This document shows positions 21,968 through 30,812 of a DNA stretch of 64,000 nucleotides, piece by piece. Source of the stretch: SIG701 sp045123975 (GTDB taxonomy: Bacteria; Bacillota; Clostridia; Oscillospirales; CAG-272); the NCBI GenBank assembly GCA_045123975.1, contig JBGVKV010000063.1, forward strand, positions 1 to 64,000, in the 5' to 3' direction. Under the pieces are notes generated by a model. The model had not been told where the DNA came from. It saw nothing but the letters and a program-made list of their open reading frames with translations, and searched no databases. Each line of letters begins with the position of its first letter. The first letter of the stretch is position 1. A program made the position numbers and the translations under genes.

Positions 21968-21996
21968 TTGACATCGCTTTTGGGAGTTGGTACAAT
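21968..21996 (+). promoter_or_regulatory. Sigma-A promoter of nfo-gatCAB
   Basis: TTGACA (21968-21973), 17-bp spacer, TACAAT (21991-21996), about 40 bp before the nfo start. Confidence 0.75.
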
Positions 21997-22042
21997 ATAC
22001 GTAGTATATTTTGTGAAAAATCCAGTGAATCGGGGAAATAGT

Positions 22043-22891
22043 ATGTTTAAGATCGGATGTCACGTGTCCGTTTCCGGCGGATACGAAATGATGGGAAAGA
22101 CCACTCTGGCTATCGGCGGAAATACGTTCCAGTATTTTACAAGAAATCCCAGAGGCAGCCGGGGTACCAAGGCCCCTTCGCCCTCGGACGTGGAAGCTTT
22201 GCGGATTTTGATGGAGGAGAACGGATTCGCTCCTGCTTTGGCCCACGCCCCCTACACCTACAACCCCGCCTCCAAGGATGAAAACATCCGCCAGTATACG
22301 AAAGAGGCTATGGCGGAGGAGTTGCGCTTTCTGGAAGCGCTGCCCGGCTCGCTGTACAATTTCCATCCCGGATGCCACGTGGGGCAGGGAATGGAAACGG
22401 GCATCGTTCTGATTGCGGATCTTTTGAATGAAATCGTTCTGCCCGGTCAGTCCACCACGGTGCTGCTCGAAACCATGGCCGGCAAGGGCACGGAGATCGG
22501 CGGCAAGTTTGAGGAAATCCGCGCCATCATCGATCTGGTGCGCCCGGAGATCCGTCATAAGATCGGCGTGTGCCTGGACACCTGCCATATCAGCGACGGC
22601 GGATACGATATCGCCGGCGATACGGACGGCGTTATCGAAGAGTTTGATCGGGTGATCGGTCTGGATCGGCTGTGCGCCATTCATCTGAACGATTCCAAGA
22701 ACCCCCTGGGCGCGCACAAGGACCGCCACGAGAAGATCGGCGAGGGATTTTTGGGTCTGGAGGGTATCGGACGGATCATCAACCACCCGAAGATCCGGCA
22801 TTTGCCGTTTTATTTGGAAACGCCCAACGAGCTGGACGGATACGAAAGAGAGATCGCCCAACTGAAGGGCATGCGAGAGGATATGCAGTGA
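22043..22891 (+). CDS. nfo: Endonuclease IV (AP endonuclease)
   Basis: 282 residues, a TIM barrel with three zinc ions. Ligand motifs are IGCHVSVSGG at the start, NFHPGCHVG near residue 110, LLETMAGKG near residue 144, GVCLDTCHISDGGYD near residue 178 and HLNDSKNPLGAHKDRHEKIG near residue 215. It cuts 5' to abasic sites and works with the glycosylases encoded nearby. The ATG at 22043 is taken because homology starts there; its four-base overlap with gatC suggests coupling. Confidence 0.96.
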   Translation: MFKIGCHVSVSGGYEMMGKTTLAIGGNTFQYFTRNPRGSRGTKAPSPSDVEALRILMEENGFAPALAHAPYTYNPASKDENIRQYTKEAMAEELRFLEALPGSLYNFHPGCHVGQGMETGIVLIADLLNEIVLPGQSTTVLLETMAGKGTEIGGKFEEIRAIIDLVRPEIRHKIGVCLDTCHISDGGYDIAGDTDGVIEEFDRVIGLDRLCAIHLNDSKNPLGAHKDRHEKIGEGFLGLEGIGRIINHPKIRHLPFYLETPNELDGYEREIAQLKGMREDMQ

Positions 22892-23160
22892 AAACGAACG
22901 TAGATAAGATTGCGTCCTTGTCCAAGATCGGCCTGGACGCACAGCAGAGGGAACGGCTGGAAAAGGACGTTCCCCTGATTCTGTCGATGGCAGAGCTTCT
23001 TCGGGACGGCGGGGATACGATGTACACGCCCCGTGCGGTGACTGTGCGGGAATTGCGTAAGGATACACCCGGTGCCGATACGCCGCCGGATCTGTCCGCC
23101 ATCTCCGAGAGAGAGAAGGAGGGCTACGTGCGCGTAGTCCGCACGGTGGAATCATGCTGA
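22888..23160 (+). CDS. gatC: Asp-tRNA(Asn)/Glu-tRNA(Gln) amidotransferase subunit C
   Basis: 90 residues. It begins at a GTG that overlaps the nfo stop (GTGA), with GAGAGG upstream. GatC motifs are present: VDKIASLSKIGLD near the start, and in the second half LRKDTPGADT in place of the usual LREDxxxxS. GatC wraps around GatA and stabilises the GatCAB complex. It overlaps gatA by seven bases. Confidence 0.9.
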   Translation: MKTNVDKIASLSKIGLDAQQRERLEKDVPLILSMAELLRDGGDTMYTPRAVTVRELRKDTPGADTPPDLSAISEREKEGYVRVVRTVESC

Positions 23161-24560
23161 GAGAATATGCAAGAAAGCTCCGCGCGGGGGAGATCACGTC
23201 CCGCGCTCTGACGGAGGCGGCCCTTGCCCGCATTGCGGAAACAGAGCCGTCTTTTCGTGCGTTTATTACCGTTTGCGCCGACACGGCGCTGGCCGCCGCC
23301 GATGCGGCAGACCGACGGATCGCCGCAGGGGATGCGCCCCTTTTGTGCGGTATCCCGATGGCCTTGAAGGACAATATCTGCACTGCCGGGATTCTCACCA
23401 CCTGCGCATCCCGTATGCTGGATAATTTCGTGCCGCCCTACGATGCGTACGCCTGGGAGCGTCTGCGGGAAGAGGGAGCAGTGCTGCTCGGCAAGACCAA
23501 TCTGGACGAGTTCGCCATGGGTTCCGGTAACGAGACCTCTGCTTTCGGCGTTTGTCGAAATCCGGCGAATCCGGATTACGTGGCGGGCGGAAGCTCCGGC
23601 GGCAGTGCCGCCGCCGTGGCCGCCGGGGAAGCGGTCTATGCCCTTGGCTCTGACACGGGCGGAAGCGTCCGTGTTCCCGCATCCTACTGCGGTGTGGTGG
23701 GTGTAAAGCCTACCTACGGCCGGATCTCCCGCCGGGGAATGATCGCCATGGCATCCTCTCTGGACCAGGCGGGTATAATGACGAAAACGGTGACGGACAG
23801 CGCCCTGGTACTGGCCGCCGTCTGCGGACGGGATCCGGGAGATGCTACCAGCGCGGACCGGCCGGTGGACTTTTTGGATGTTCTTCCCGACGTGCGGGGA
23901 ATGCGTGTGGGGATCTGTGATCTTCCTGCCGGCAGCGTGAGTGCGGCGGTACGGGATATGTATACCCGTATCGCGCATTTGATGCAGTCCCTGGGGGCGG
24001 AGCTTGTGCCCGTTCCCATGCCCTCCGCCGATGAGGCATACGCTACCTATTATCTCATTTCCGCCTGCGAGGCATCCTCCAATTTGGCCCGCTACGACGG
24101 TATCCGTTACGGACGTGCCGGGGAGGGCGGCACCCTGGATGAGATGTTCGCCTCCGCCCGCTCCCATTTCGGGGATGAGGTGAAGCGGCGTTTGTTGGCG
24201 GGAACCTATGCTCTGGCCGCGCAAGGGCGGGCGGAAACCTACGACCGGGCTCGCTTGATGCGGACAAGGATCCGCACTCACATGAAGGAGCAGTTCCGGG
24301 TGGTGGACGTGATCCTGACGCCTACGGCGGCGGATACGGCCTATCCTGTGGGCGGCCACGCCGGCGATGCCGTTGCGTACCGTACCTGCGATATGTTTAC
24401 CACCGTGCCTTCCCTGGCGGGCTTGCCTGCCATCTCCGTTCCCGCCGGGCGGGATCGGGGATTGCCTTTGGGCATACAGATCGTGGCGCCCCATTTCCGC
24501 GAGGATATCCTGTACCGGGTAGCGCTGGCTATGGAGGAGGCTGTGGGCTATGAAATATGA
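23154..24560 (+). CDS. gatA: Asp-tRNA(Asn)/Glu-tRNA(Gln) amidotransferase subunit A
   Basis: 468 residues, an amidase-signature enzyme. The catalytic triad region is complete: Lys in GIPMALKDNICTAG near residue 68, then GGSSGGSAAAVAAG near residue 147 and the nucleophile segment GSDTGGSVRVPASYCG near residue 164. It frees ammonia from glutamine for GatB. It overlaps gatC at its start and gatB by 11 bases at its end. Confidence 0.97.
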   Translation: MLREYARKLRAGEITSRALTEAALARIAETEPSFRAFITVCADTALAAADAADRRIAAGDAPLLCGIPMALKDNICTAGILTTCASRMLDNFVPPYDAYAWERLREEGAVLLGKTNLDEFAMGSGNETSAFGVCRNPANPDYVAGGSSGGSAAAVAAGEAVYALGSDTGGSVRVPASYCGVVGVKPTYGRISRRGMIAMASSLDQAGIMTKTVTDSALVLAAVCGRDPGDATSADRPVDFLDVLPDVRGMRVGICDLPAGSVSAAVRDMYTRIAHLMQSLGAELVPVPMPSADEAYATYYLISACEASSNLARYDGIRYGRAGEGGTLDEMFASARSHFGDEVKRRLLAGTYALAAQGRAETYDRARLMRTRIRTHMKEQFRVVDVILTPTAADTAYPVGGHAGDAVAYRTCDMFTTVPSLAGLPAISVPAGRDRGLPLGIQIVAPHFREDILYRVALAMEEAVGYEI

Positions 24561-25956
24561 AATGATCGTGGGCCTGGAGGTCCACGTGGAACTGAAAACG
24601 CGCACCAAGATCTTCTGTTCCTGCCGAACCGATTACGGTGCGGCACCCAATACGCAGGTGTGCCCCATCTGTCTCGGTATGCCGGGCACCTTGCCGGTGT
24701 TGAACCGCCGCGCGGTGGAATTGGGCGTGATCGCCGGCACGGTCACCCATTGCGATATTGCCATGGTGTCCCGATTTGACAGAAAAAATTACTTCTATCC
24801 CGATCTGCCCAAGGGGTATCAGATCACCCAGCACGATGAGCCCTTGTGCCGAAACGGATACGTGAAGATACAAACGGAGGCGGGAGTGAAGAAAATCGGC
24901 ATCCACCAGATCCATCTGGAGGAGGACGCCGGCAAATCCCTTCACGGAGAAGACGGCACCCGCATCGATTACAACCGGGCGGGGGTGCCGCTGATCGAGA
25001 TCGTGTCGGAGCCGGATATCCGTTCCCCCGAGGAGGCGAAGGCCTATCTGACGGCGCTGCGGGAACGGCTTGTGTACGCGGACGTGTCCGATTGCAAAAT
25101 GAACGAAGGATCCATGCGGTGTGACGTGAATCTGTCCGTGCGCCCGGTGGGCGCAGAGGCGTTCGGTACCCGCACCGAGATCAAGAATATCAATTCCATT
25201 GCCTTTGTGGGGCGCGCCATCGCTTACGAATTTGCCCGTCAGGTGCAGATTCTGGAGGCGGGCGGTCAGGTGCATCCTCAGACCCGTCGGTACGACGAGG
25301 ACAACGATTGCACCGTTTTGATGCGGGAAAAGGAAAGCGAAGCGGATTATCGCTATTTCCCCGAGCCGGATCTGCCGCCCCTTGCCCTCAGCCGGGCGGA
25401 CGTTGCCCGCGCGGCGGAGAATTTGCCTTTGATGCCCGACAAGCGTCGGGTGGCATACCGGGGCCTTGGCCTCAGCGAGGATTACGCCCGTATTCTGACG
25501 GAAACGAGAGAGCGCTCCGATTATTTCGAGGCGGCTCTGTCCCATACCCATCACCCGCGGGTGGCCGCCAATCTGCTGATCGGCGAGATTCTGCCCCGCA
25601 CCGGGGTTGCCCCCATTCTTCTGCCGCCAAAGTCCTTGGGTGAGATCGCCGATATGGCGGGAGAAAAGCAGATCAGCACCGCCTCGGCCCGTCGGCTGAT
25701 TCCTCTTTGTGAGGACGGCGGGTCCGTTGCCGATACGGCGCGGGCGGAGAATATGATGCTGATCACCGATGCGGCGGAAATCGAAGCGATGGTGGAGCAG
25801 GCGCTATCTGAGAATCCCGACGTGGCAGAGCAGCTGGCGGAAGGCAATACGAAGGTGCTTTCCATGCTGATGGGCGCCGTGATGCGGATCAGCTGCGGCC
25901 GTGCGGAGCCCCGTCTTACTCAGACACTTATCGACCGTCTGGCGGAAAAATACTGA
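24550..25956 (+). CDS. gatB: Asp-tRNA(Asn)/Glu-tRNA(Gln) amidotransferase subunit B
   Basis: 468 residues. It carries YEMIVGLEVHVEL at the N terminus, CPICLGMPGTLP near residue 38, the FDRKNYFYPDLPKGYQI motif near residue 75 and a YqeY-like helical tail (about 320-468). GatB phosphorylates the misacylated Glu or Asp on tRNA and amidates it. With GatA and GatC it supplies Gln-tRNA or Asn-tRNA where the direct synthetase is missing. It ends the nfo-gatCAB unit. Confidence 0.97.
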   Translation: MKYEMIVGLEVHVELKTRTKIFCSCRTDYGAAPNTQVCPICLGMPGTLPVLNRRAVELGVIAGTVTHCDIAMVSRFDRKNYFYPDLPKGYQITQHDEPLCRNGYVKIQTEAGVKKIGIHQIHLEEDAGKSLHGEDGTRIDYNRAGVPLIEIVSEPDIRSPEEAKAYLTALRERLVYADVSDCKMNEGSMRCDVNLSVRPVGAEAFGTRTEIKNINSIAFVGRAIAYEFARQVQILEAGGQVHPQTRRYDEDNDCTVLMREKESEADYRYFPEPDLPPLALSRADVARAAENLPLMPDKRRVAYRGLGLSEDYARILTETRERSDYFEAALSHTHHPRVAANLLIGEILPRTGVAPILLPPKSLGEIADMAGEKQISTASARRLIPLCEDGGSVADTARAENMMLITDAAEIEAMVEQALSENPDVAEQLAEGNTKVLSMLMGAVMRISCGRAEPRLTQTLIDRLAEKY

Positions 25957-25963
25957 ATCCGCC

Positions 25964-25992
25964 TTGCATACGTCGGCAAAATGTGGTATAAT
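25964..25992 (+). promoter_or_regulatory. Sigma-A promoter of hom
   Basis: TTGCAT (25964-25969), 17-bp spacer, TATAAT (25987-25992), in the gap after gatB. The leader of about 55 bases is too short for a known amino-acid riboswitch or T-box. Confidence 0.75.
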
Positions 25993-26055
25993 TTTTGATG
26001 TATTTTTATTTCTCCCATTTTCCCTCGGCGATGGGCGCCGGAAAGGACAGTAACT

Positions 26056-27282
26056 ATGAAGGAAATTGCAGTAATCGGCTTCGGCGTGGTAGGCGGCGGT
26101 GTCGTTTCTTTGATCGATGAGTGCGCACCCCACATAAGCAAAGCGGTGGGTGAGGACGTTCACGTAAAATATATTCTGGATCTGCGGGATTTTCCCGATT
26201 CTCCCTACGGTGACCGGGTAATCCACGATGCGGAGGTAATCTTTGCCGATCCGGATGTTTCCCTCGTTGTGGAGACTATGGGCGGCGTTCATCCGGCTCT
26301 GGAATTTTCTTCCCGTGCGCTGGCCTGCGGTAAGCACGTAGTCACCTCCAATAAGGAATTGGTGGCCAAGCACGGTGCCGAGCTGATGGCTCTTGCCAAG
26401 GAAAACGGCGCGGCCTATCTGTATGAGGCCAGCGTGGGCGGCGGTGTTCCTCTGATCCGCTCCATGCGTACCAGCCTGGCCGGCGACCGCATCGATTCTG
26501 TTAACGGTATTCTGAACGGTACCACCAACTACATCCTGACCCGTATGCGGGACGGCGGCATCTCCTTTGAGGAGGCTCTCTGTGAAGCCCAGCAGCTGGG
26601 TTATGCGGAAAAGGATCCCTCGGCGGATATCCACGGCTTTGATGCACAGCGAAAGATCATGATCCTGTGCGCCGTGGCCACAGGCTATATCGTGGATGAA
26701 AGCAAGGTATATACGGAAACCATGTCCAAGGTGACGGTGGAGGATATCGAGGCGGCACGCCGCCTGGGCGGTGCTGTCCGCCTGATCGGTTCCTTCCGTC
26801 GGGAAGAGGGCGGTGTGGCCATCTCGGTCTGCCCCCGTATCGTTCCCGGCGAGAATCCTCTTTCGAATATCAACGACGTCTACAACGGAATGTCCGTTAC
26901 CAGCCGTCTTACCGGCGACGTGATGTACTACGGCCGCGGTGCCGGCCGGTATCCTACGGCAGGTGCCGTGATCTCTGACGTGATCGCCGCGCTGAGCGGC
27001 GCCTACACGAAGGAATCCCATCCCACCTGGGAGGAAGCGCCGGCGGGCTTCGTGTGCGATTTTGCGGATAGCCACAGCCGTGTGTACGTTCGTGTGTCCG
27101 GTGCCGCCCGCGGAGAGGTTCTGGACAGCGCAGGCTTGCTTCTCGGCGACGTGGAGATTCCCGACGGCATGCCGGAGGGTAAGACGGAGTTCGTGACCGG
27201 CCTGCTTTCCGAAAAGCAGATCGCCGAAGCCATCGGCAGTTTGCCGGGCAAGGTGGAATCCGTTCTTCGTTTCCTGATCTGA
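26056..27282 (+). CDS. hom: Homoserine dehydrogenase
   Basis: 408 residues. The N-terminal NAD(P) motif is IGFGVVGGGVVSL (residues 7-19). The catalytic domain has TSNKELVAKHG near residue 97, the Lys/Glu region GGGVPLIRSMR near residue 130, NGILNGTTNYIL near residue 150 and GYAEKDPSADIHGFDA near residue 183. The last 80 residues are consistent with an ACT-type regulatory domain. It reduces aspartate semialdehyde to homoserine for Thr and Met synthesis. AAAGGA precedes the ATG. Confidence 0.96.
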   Translation: MKEIAVIGFGVVGGGVVSLIDECAPHISKAVGEDVHVKYILDLRDFPDSPYGDRVIHDAEVIFADPDVSLVVETMGGVHPALEFSSRALACGKHVVTSNKELVAKHGAELMALAKENGAAYLYEASVGGGVPLIRSMRTSLAGDRIDSVNGILNGTTNYILTRMRDGGISFEEALCEAQQLGYAEKDPSADIHGFDAQRKIMILCAVATGYIVDESKVYTETMSKVTVEDIEAARRLGGAVRLIGSFRREEGGVAISVCPRIVPGENPLSNINDVYNGMSVTSRLTGDVMYYGRGAGRYPTAGAVISDVIAALSGAYTKESHPTWEEAPAGFVCDFADSHSRVYVRVSGAARGEVLDSAGLLLGDVEIPDGMPEGKTEFVTGLLSEKQIAEAIGSLPGKVESVLRFLI

Positions 27283-27336
27283 CGGATACTGTCAAATGAC
27301 GTCCTTTTGCGTATGATAGTAGCGGAGGGATGCGGA

Positions 27337-27747
27337 ATGACAAAAATCGTATATCCCCATCGGCTGCGGGCGATCCGTGTCCGTGAGGATATGGTTCTGA
27401 TTACAGCAAAAAAAGCCCCTGTCGGGGCGTGGGAAGATATTTTACTCTGTGGGGACAAAGGGCTTCTTTTGGGCAGTCCGCAAAACGGATGGCTCCGCCT
27501 GGCCGTTCCCGCACCACCGGCGAAGGAAATCTTTCCCGGTGAAACGGCAGTGATCACTCCCGTGCGGGTGATCGACGTCTACGGCATGGAGATGCGGGGC
27601 ATGTGTATCCCCCTTCTTCAGACACTGGAGGATATGAAGCAAAGAGTGTTGGGCGTGTCCCTCAGCACCCAGCGCCTGAGCGCGGCGGTGCAGGGAGAGT
27701 ATCCCGACCTGTCCGTCCTGTGCAGCCGATTTCCTATGGAAATATGA
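27337..27747 (+). CDS. Conserved-looking hypothetical protein
   Basis: 136 residues after the ATG at 27337, chosen for GGAGGG nine bases upstream over a TTG at 27307. Soluble, with a beta-rich first half and a helical end (LQTLEDMKQRVLGVSLSTQ). I do not recognise the family. It is 54 bp after hom and shares its direction, so it may be in the same transcript, and a hairpin terminator overlaps its stop codon. Codon use matches its neighbours. Confidence 0.65.
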   Translation: MTKIVYPHRLRAIRVREDMVLITAKKAPVGAWEDILLCGDKGLLLGSPQNGWLRLAVPAPPAKEIFPGETAVITPVRVIDVYGMEMRGMCIPLLQTLEDMKQRVLGVSLSTQRLSAAVQGEYPDLSVLCSRFPMEI

Positions 27748-27775
27748 AGGGACTGCCCGGGGCAGTCCCTTTGTG
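27747..27775 (+). terminator. Terminator after the hypothetical gene
   Basis: An 11-12-bp stem (27747-27757 with 27761-27771 or one base more) with a short GC-rich loop. The T run after it is weak. It overlaps the last base of the gene at 27337. Confidence 0.65.
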
Positions 27776-27781
27776 TGATAT

Positions 27782-28627
27782 TCAGTCTGTGCATCCCGAC
27801 AGTGCGGCGCCGATCACCGTGCCGAACTGGGAACGCTTCGGAATGATAAAGCTCATATCGAACATCTTATTCAAGGTGCCGAATACCTCCGGCGCCCGCT
27901 CCACGGTAGTCAGATTACCTGTGAGGACCACGTCCCGCAAATCGTGATTCCGCGCGGCGAATACGGAGACCATACCGATGGTCTCAAAGACCAGGTTGAT
28001 TACGCCGAGAGCGATGTCCGCCTTGGTGGCAATGTCGCTGACGTTGCCGAAGTTGGAGGCGGTCATGGTGTCGGAGAAGCCGGGAACGATGTCCGCTTTG
28101 GTCAGATCGTTGATCTTCAGATCAATGTGGGACAAGTCTCCGTCCTTGGCCAGATTCTCAATGTGCTCGATGTTGTCCATGCCCAGCATCTTTTTGGACA
28201 AGCCGAGAAGCGTGCCGCCGCCTACGCCGGTGCCGCCCAGATATTCGGGCTCATGTCCGCGGCGGGCGTGTACCAGAGCGGTGCCCGTACCCAGGCTGGC
28301 CACGATAGCACGGTCCAAGCCGGACAGATAGAGGCCGCCCAGGCCGATGCAGCGGAACTCCTCCGTTACTTCGCAGGGCAGGGAATAGATAGGCTTTGTT
28401 ACGTAGGACGAGCCTACGCCGGTGATCATCACCTTTTCAATGTCGGACAGCGCCAGATTGTTCTGATCGGTGAATTTACCGAAGGCGCCGTATATGGATG
28501 TAATGGGATCGGTGGCGCGGACAAAAAGGGGCTCGATCAGCTTTCTTTTGCCGTCCGTCAGATCGAATCCGCCGATTTTCGTGGTGCTTCCGCCCACGTC
28601 AATACCGAAAATAACACGGGAACTCAT
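27782..28627 (-). CDS. coaW: Type II pantothenate kinase
   Basis: 281 residues with an acetate/sugar-kinase-like ATPase fold. Motifs are FGIDVGGSTTKIGGFD at the start (phosphate 1), ITGVGSSYV near residue 68, and VASLGTGTA plus GGTGVGGGTLLGL near residues 110-140. It starts coenzyme A synthesis by phosphorylating pantothenate; type II enzymes resist feedback by CoA (family knowledge). The start at 28627 follows GGGAGG; an upstream extension has no site. Confidence 0.92.
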   Translation of the reverse strand: MSSRVIFGIDVGGSTTKIGGFDLTDGKRKLIEPLFVRATDPITSIYGAFGKFTDQNNLALSDIEKVMITGVGSSYVTKPIYSLPCEVTEEFRCIGLGGLYLSGLDRAIVASLGTGTALVHARRGHEPEYLGGTGVGGGTLLGLSKKMLGMDNIEHIENLAKDGDLSHIDLKINDLTKADIVPGFSDTMTASNFGNVSDIATKADIALGVINLVFETIGMVSVFAARNHDLRDVVLTGNLTTVERAPEVFGTLNKMFDMSFIIPKRSQFGTVIGAALSGCTD

Positions 28628-28661
28628 AGTATCCTCCCATAGCTTTACATGTTTCCCGTTT

Positions 28662-28690
28662 ATTGTATCATATTTTTCATTCAATTACAA
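28662..28690 (-). promoter_or_regulatory. Sigma-A promoter of coaW
   Basis: On the minus strand TTGTAA (28685-28690), 17-bp spacer, TACAAT (28662-28667). Confidence 0.6.
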
Positions 28691-28724
28691 TAGTATTAAA
28701 AAATACGTATTTTGTGAGGTTATT

Positions 28725-29561
28725 ATGGAGAATCAAATGAAGGACACTCTGCTGTCCAAAAAGCTGTTCGTTTTCGATATGGACGGAACGATCTATCTGG
28801 GCGGCATTCCCTTTGACTTTGCGATTCGCTGTATCCGCCATCTGCGGGAAAGCGGCCGCCGCGTTTTGTTCTTCACCAACAACGCGTCCCATTCCCAGGA
28901 ATTCTATTACGCTAAGCTGGCCCGTCTGGGCTTCGATCCCCAGCCCGGGGAGATCATGTCTTCCGGCGACGTGACGGCGGCATTTTTGACCCGCAACCGC
29001 CCCGGCAAGAAGGTATACCTTGTGGGTACGCCCGAATTGTGGGACGAGTTTCAGCGTGCCGGCGTTCCTATGATCTGCGACCGGGACGGAATCCTCACCG
29101 ATCCCGACGCTAAGCCTGACATCGTGGTTACCAGCTTCGATACCACTCTCACCTACGAGAAACTGACCAATGCCTGCACCTTCATCCGTGAGGGCGCAGA
29201 GTATCTCTCCACCCACCCGGACTACAATTGCCCCACCGAGACCGGCTTCATTCCCGACAGCGGTGCTATCGCCGCGGCGGTTACCGCTTCCACCGGTGTA
29301 ACGCCCACCTATTTCGGCAAGCCTTATAAGGAAACGGTGGAAATGATCTCCGAGATCACCGGCGTGGCAAGAGAGGATATGTGCATCTTCGGCGACCGTC
29401 TGTACACGGATATTGCCACCGGCAAAAAGCACGGCATCACGGCGGTGCTGGTGCTGTCCGGTGAAACCAAGCAGGCCGACGTGGATGCGGCACAGCCTGA
29501 GGAGCGGCCCGATATGATCTTCGACGACTTGGGCGACGTGGATGCCCTGATGTTCGGCTGA
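28725..29561 (+). CDS. HAD-IIA family phosphatase (NagD/AraL-like)
   Basis: 278 residues. HAD motif I is FVFDMDGTIYLGG near residue 13, motif II is FFTNNASHS near residue 49, Lys sits in FGKPYKET near residue 205, and motif IV is FGDRLYTDIATG near residue 226. The IIA cap between motifs II and III fits sugar-phosphate or 4-nitrophenyl phosphatases; the substrate is unknown. The ATG at 28725 follows GTGAGG. Its stop lies one base from the convergent spoIIP stop with no terminator between. Confidence 0.88.
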   Translation: MENQMKDTLLSKKLFVFDMDGTIYLGGIPFDFAIRCIRHLRESGRRVLFFTNNASHSQEFYYAKLARLGFDPQPGEIMSSGDVTAAFLTRNRPGKKVYLVGTPELWDEFQRAGVPMICDRDGILTDPDAKPDIVVTSFDTTLTYEKLTNACTFIREGAEYLSTHPDYNCPTETGFIPDSGAIAAAVTASTGVTPTYFGKPYKETVEMISEITGVAREDMCIFGDRLYTDIATGKKHGITAVLVLSGETKQADVDAAQPEERPDMIFDDLGDVDALMFG

Positions 29562-29562
29562 A

Positions 29563-30747
29563 TCAGGTAAGAATATCCTCCGGGGTGATCCCGCAGGGAA
29601 TGGCCGACACCACGTCCGCGATGGCGGCCGCGGCCCATACTGCCGTGCGCTTGGCCTCCGTCAGAGAATTGCCGCAGGAGCCGATCTCCAGAAGCAGGGA
29701 TCCGCTGACGTACTGCTGGTTGAAGCCTGCTCCTCTGAGATTGACGGCGCGGCACAGACTGTCGGAAACCCCCGTCAATTCCTTTTGAATTTTCAAGGCG
29801 AAATTCAGATTATCACGCCAGTCGGGATGATTGGCGCCTTTGAAATCCGTTCCCGCGACGATCATGAATTGGGCGGTATCTGCTCCGTTCACCTTCGTTA
29901 CGGGGCGGATTTTCGTTTTGTCCGAACGAATGATGGAATCCCGATGCACGTCCAAAACGATACGGATGGAGGGATGCTCCGTCAGGTATTTCCGTACCGC
30001 TGCTGCTGAGCGGACGTAGGCATCGGAATAAGATTCTCTATCAAACATTTCTGTGCAGTGTAAAGTGGGAATGCCCGCGGCGGCGAAGGTGTCCGCCATC
30101 ACTGCCCCTACCGCTACCACGTTGCCGCCAATATCCGTTGTGCGAAAGGATTCCGCCGATGAATAATGGGCTTGTCCCTCTTCCGCATACGCTTCCGTGC
30201 CGTGGGTGTGTATGATCAGTATGTAGGGTTCCTCCGTCCCCCCGTATATCCTTTGCCATTCGGCAAAATCTTCAAAGGGTAAGGGGGCGGCTATCAGGGC
30301 CGCCCCGTCGGGAAAATAGGACGTTTCATTGGAGAAGGTGAAAAGATCCTCACAACTCAGATCCATCGCGGTTATGGGATAGCTGCCTGCCGTGTCCTCC
30401 GAGGGCGGGGAATCCCAGGAAACGGGCGGGGGCGTGGGTGCGGCAATTTCCTCCTCCGCGGGAAAGGGAAAGCGTTCATCGGAGAGGGTGCGCGGCGTGT
30501 CCCACACAAAATATGCCTGTCCCAGCATGGCCCGATTGGCCATAGAGAGTATCTGCTCCCGCCAGGAAAACCGACTGCACCACTCCAGGGCGGTGAGAAA
30601 GATTACCGTAACGGACACGATGCATGCTATAGCACAGAGAAAGGTGAAGAAGCCCCGAAAGCCCCGTCGCTTCTTCGCAGTCGAGGCAGGCGGTGCCGCG
30701 GGAGGCACGTATACCACCGGGAGGAGATCGTTTTTGAATTCGGTCAT
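29563..30747 (-). CDS. spoIIP: Stage II sporulation protein P (SpoIIP)
   Basis: 394 residues: a cytoplasmic basic start, one membrane helix (about 33-55), then a linker and the SpoIIP catalytic domain from about residue 175. The metal-site segment ILIIHTHGTEAY, then VVLDVHRDSI and FNQQYVSGSLLLEIG are present. SpoIIP is an amidase/endopeptidase that works with SpoIID and SpoIIM to thin septal peptidoglycan during engulfment. It follows gpr, as in Bacillus subtilis. Confidence 0.95.
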   Translation of the reverse strand: MTEFKNDLLPVVYVPPAAPPASTAKKRRGFRGFFTFLCAIACIVSVTVIFLTALEWCSRFSWREQILSMANRAMLGQAYFVWDTPRTLSDERFPFPAEEEIAAPTPPPVSWDSPPSEDTAGSYPITAMDLSCEDLFTFSNETSYFPDGAALIAAPLPFEDFAEWQRIYGGTEEPYILIIHTHGTEAYAEEGQAHYSSAESFRTTDIGGNVVAVGAVMADTFAAAGIPTLHCTEMFDRESYSDAYVRSAAAVRKYLTEHPSIRIVLDVHRDSIIRSDKTKIRPVTKVNGADTAQFMIVAGTDFKGANHPDWRDNLNFALKIQKELTGVSDSLCRAVNLRGAGFNQQYVSGSLLLEIGSCGNSLTEAKRTAVWAAAAIADVVSAIPCGITPEDILT

Positions 30748-30812
30748 GGATGAACTCCTTTTGTATTCCTTTTTACATTGCCATATATATGCTTTTTGAC
30801 AGCGGGATATGC

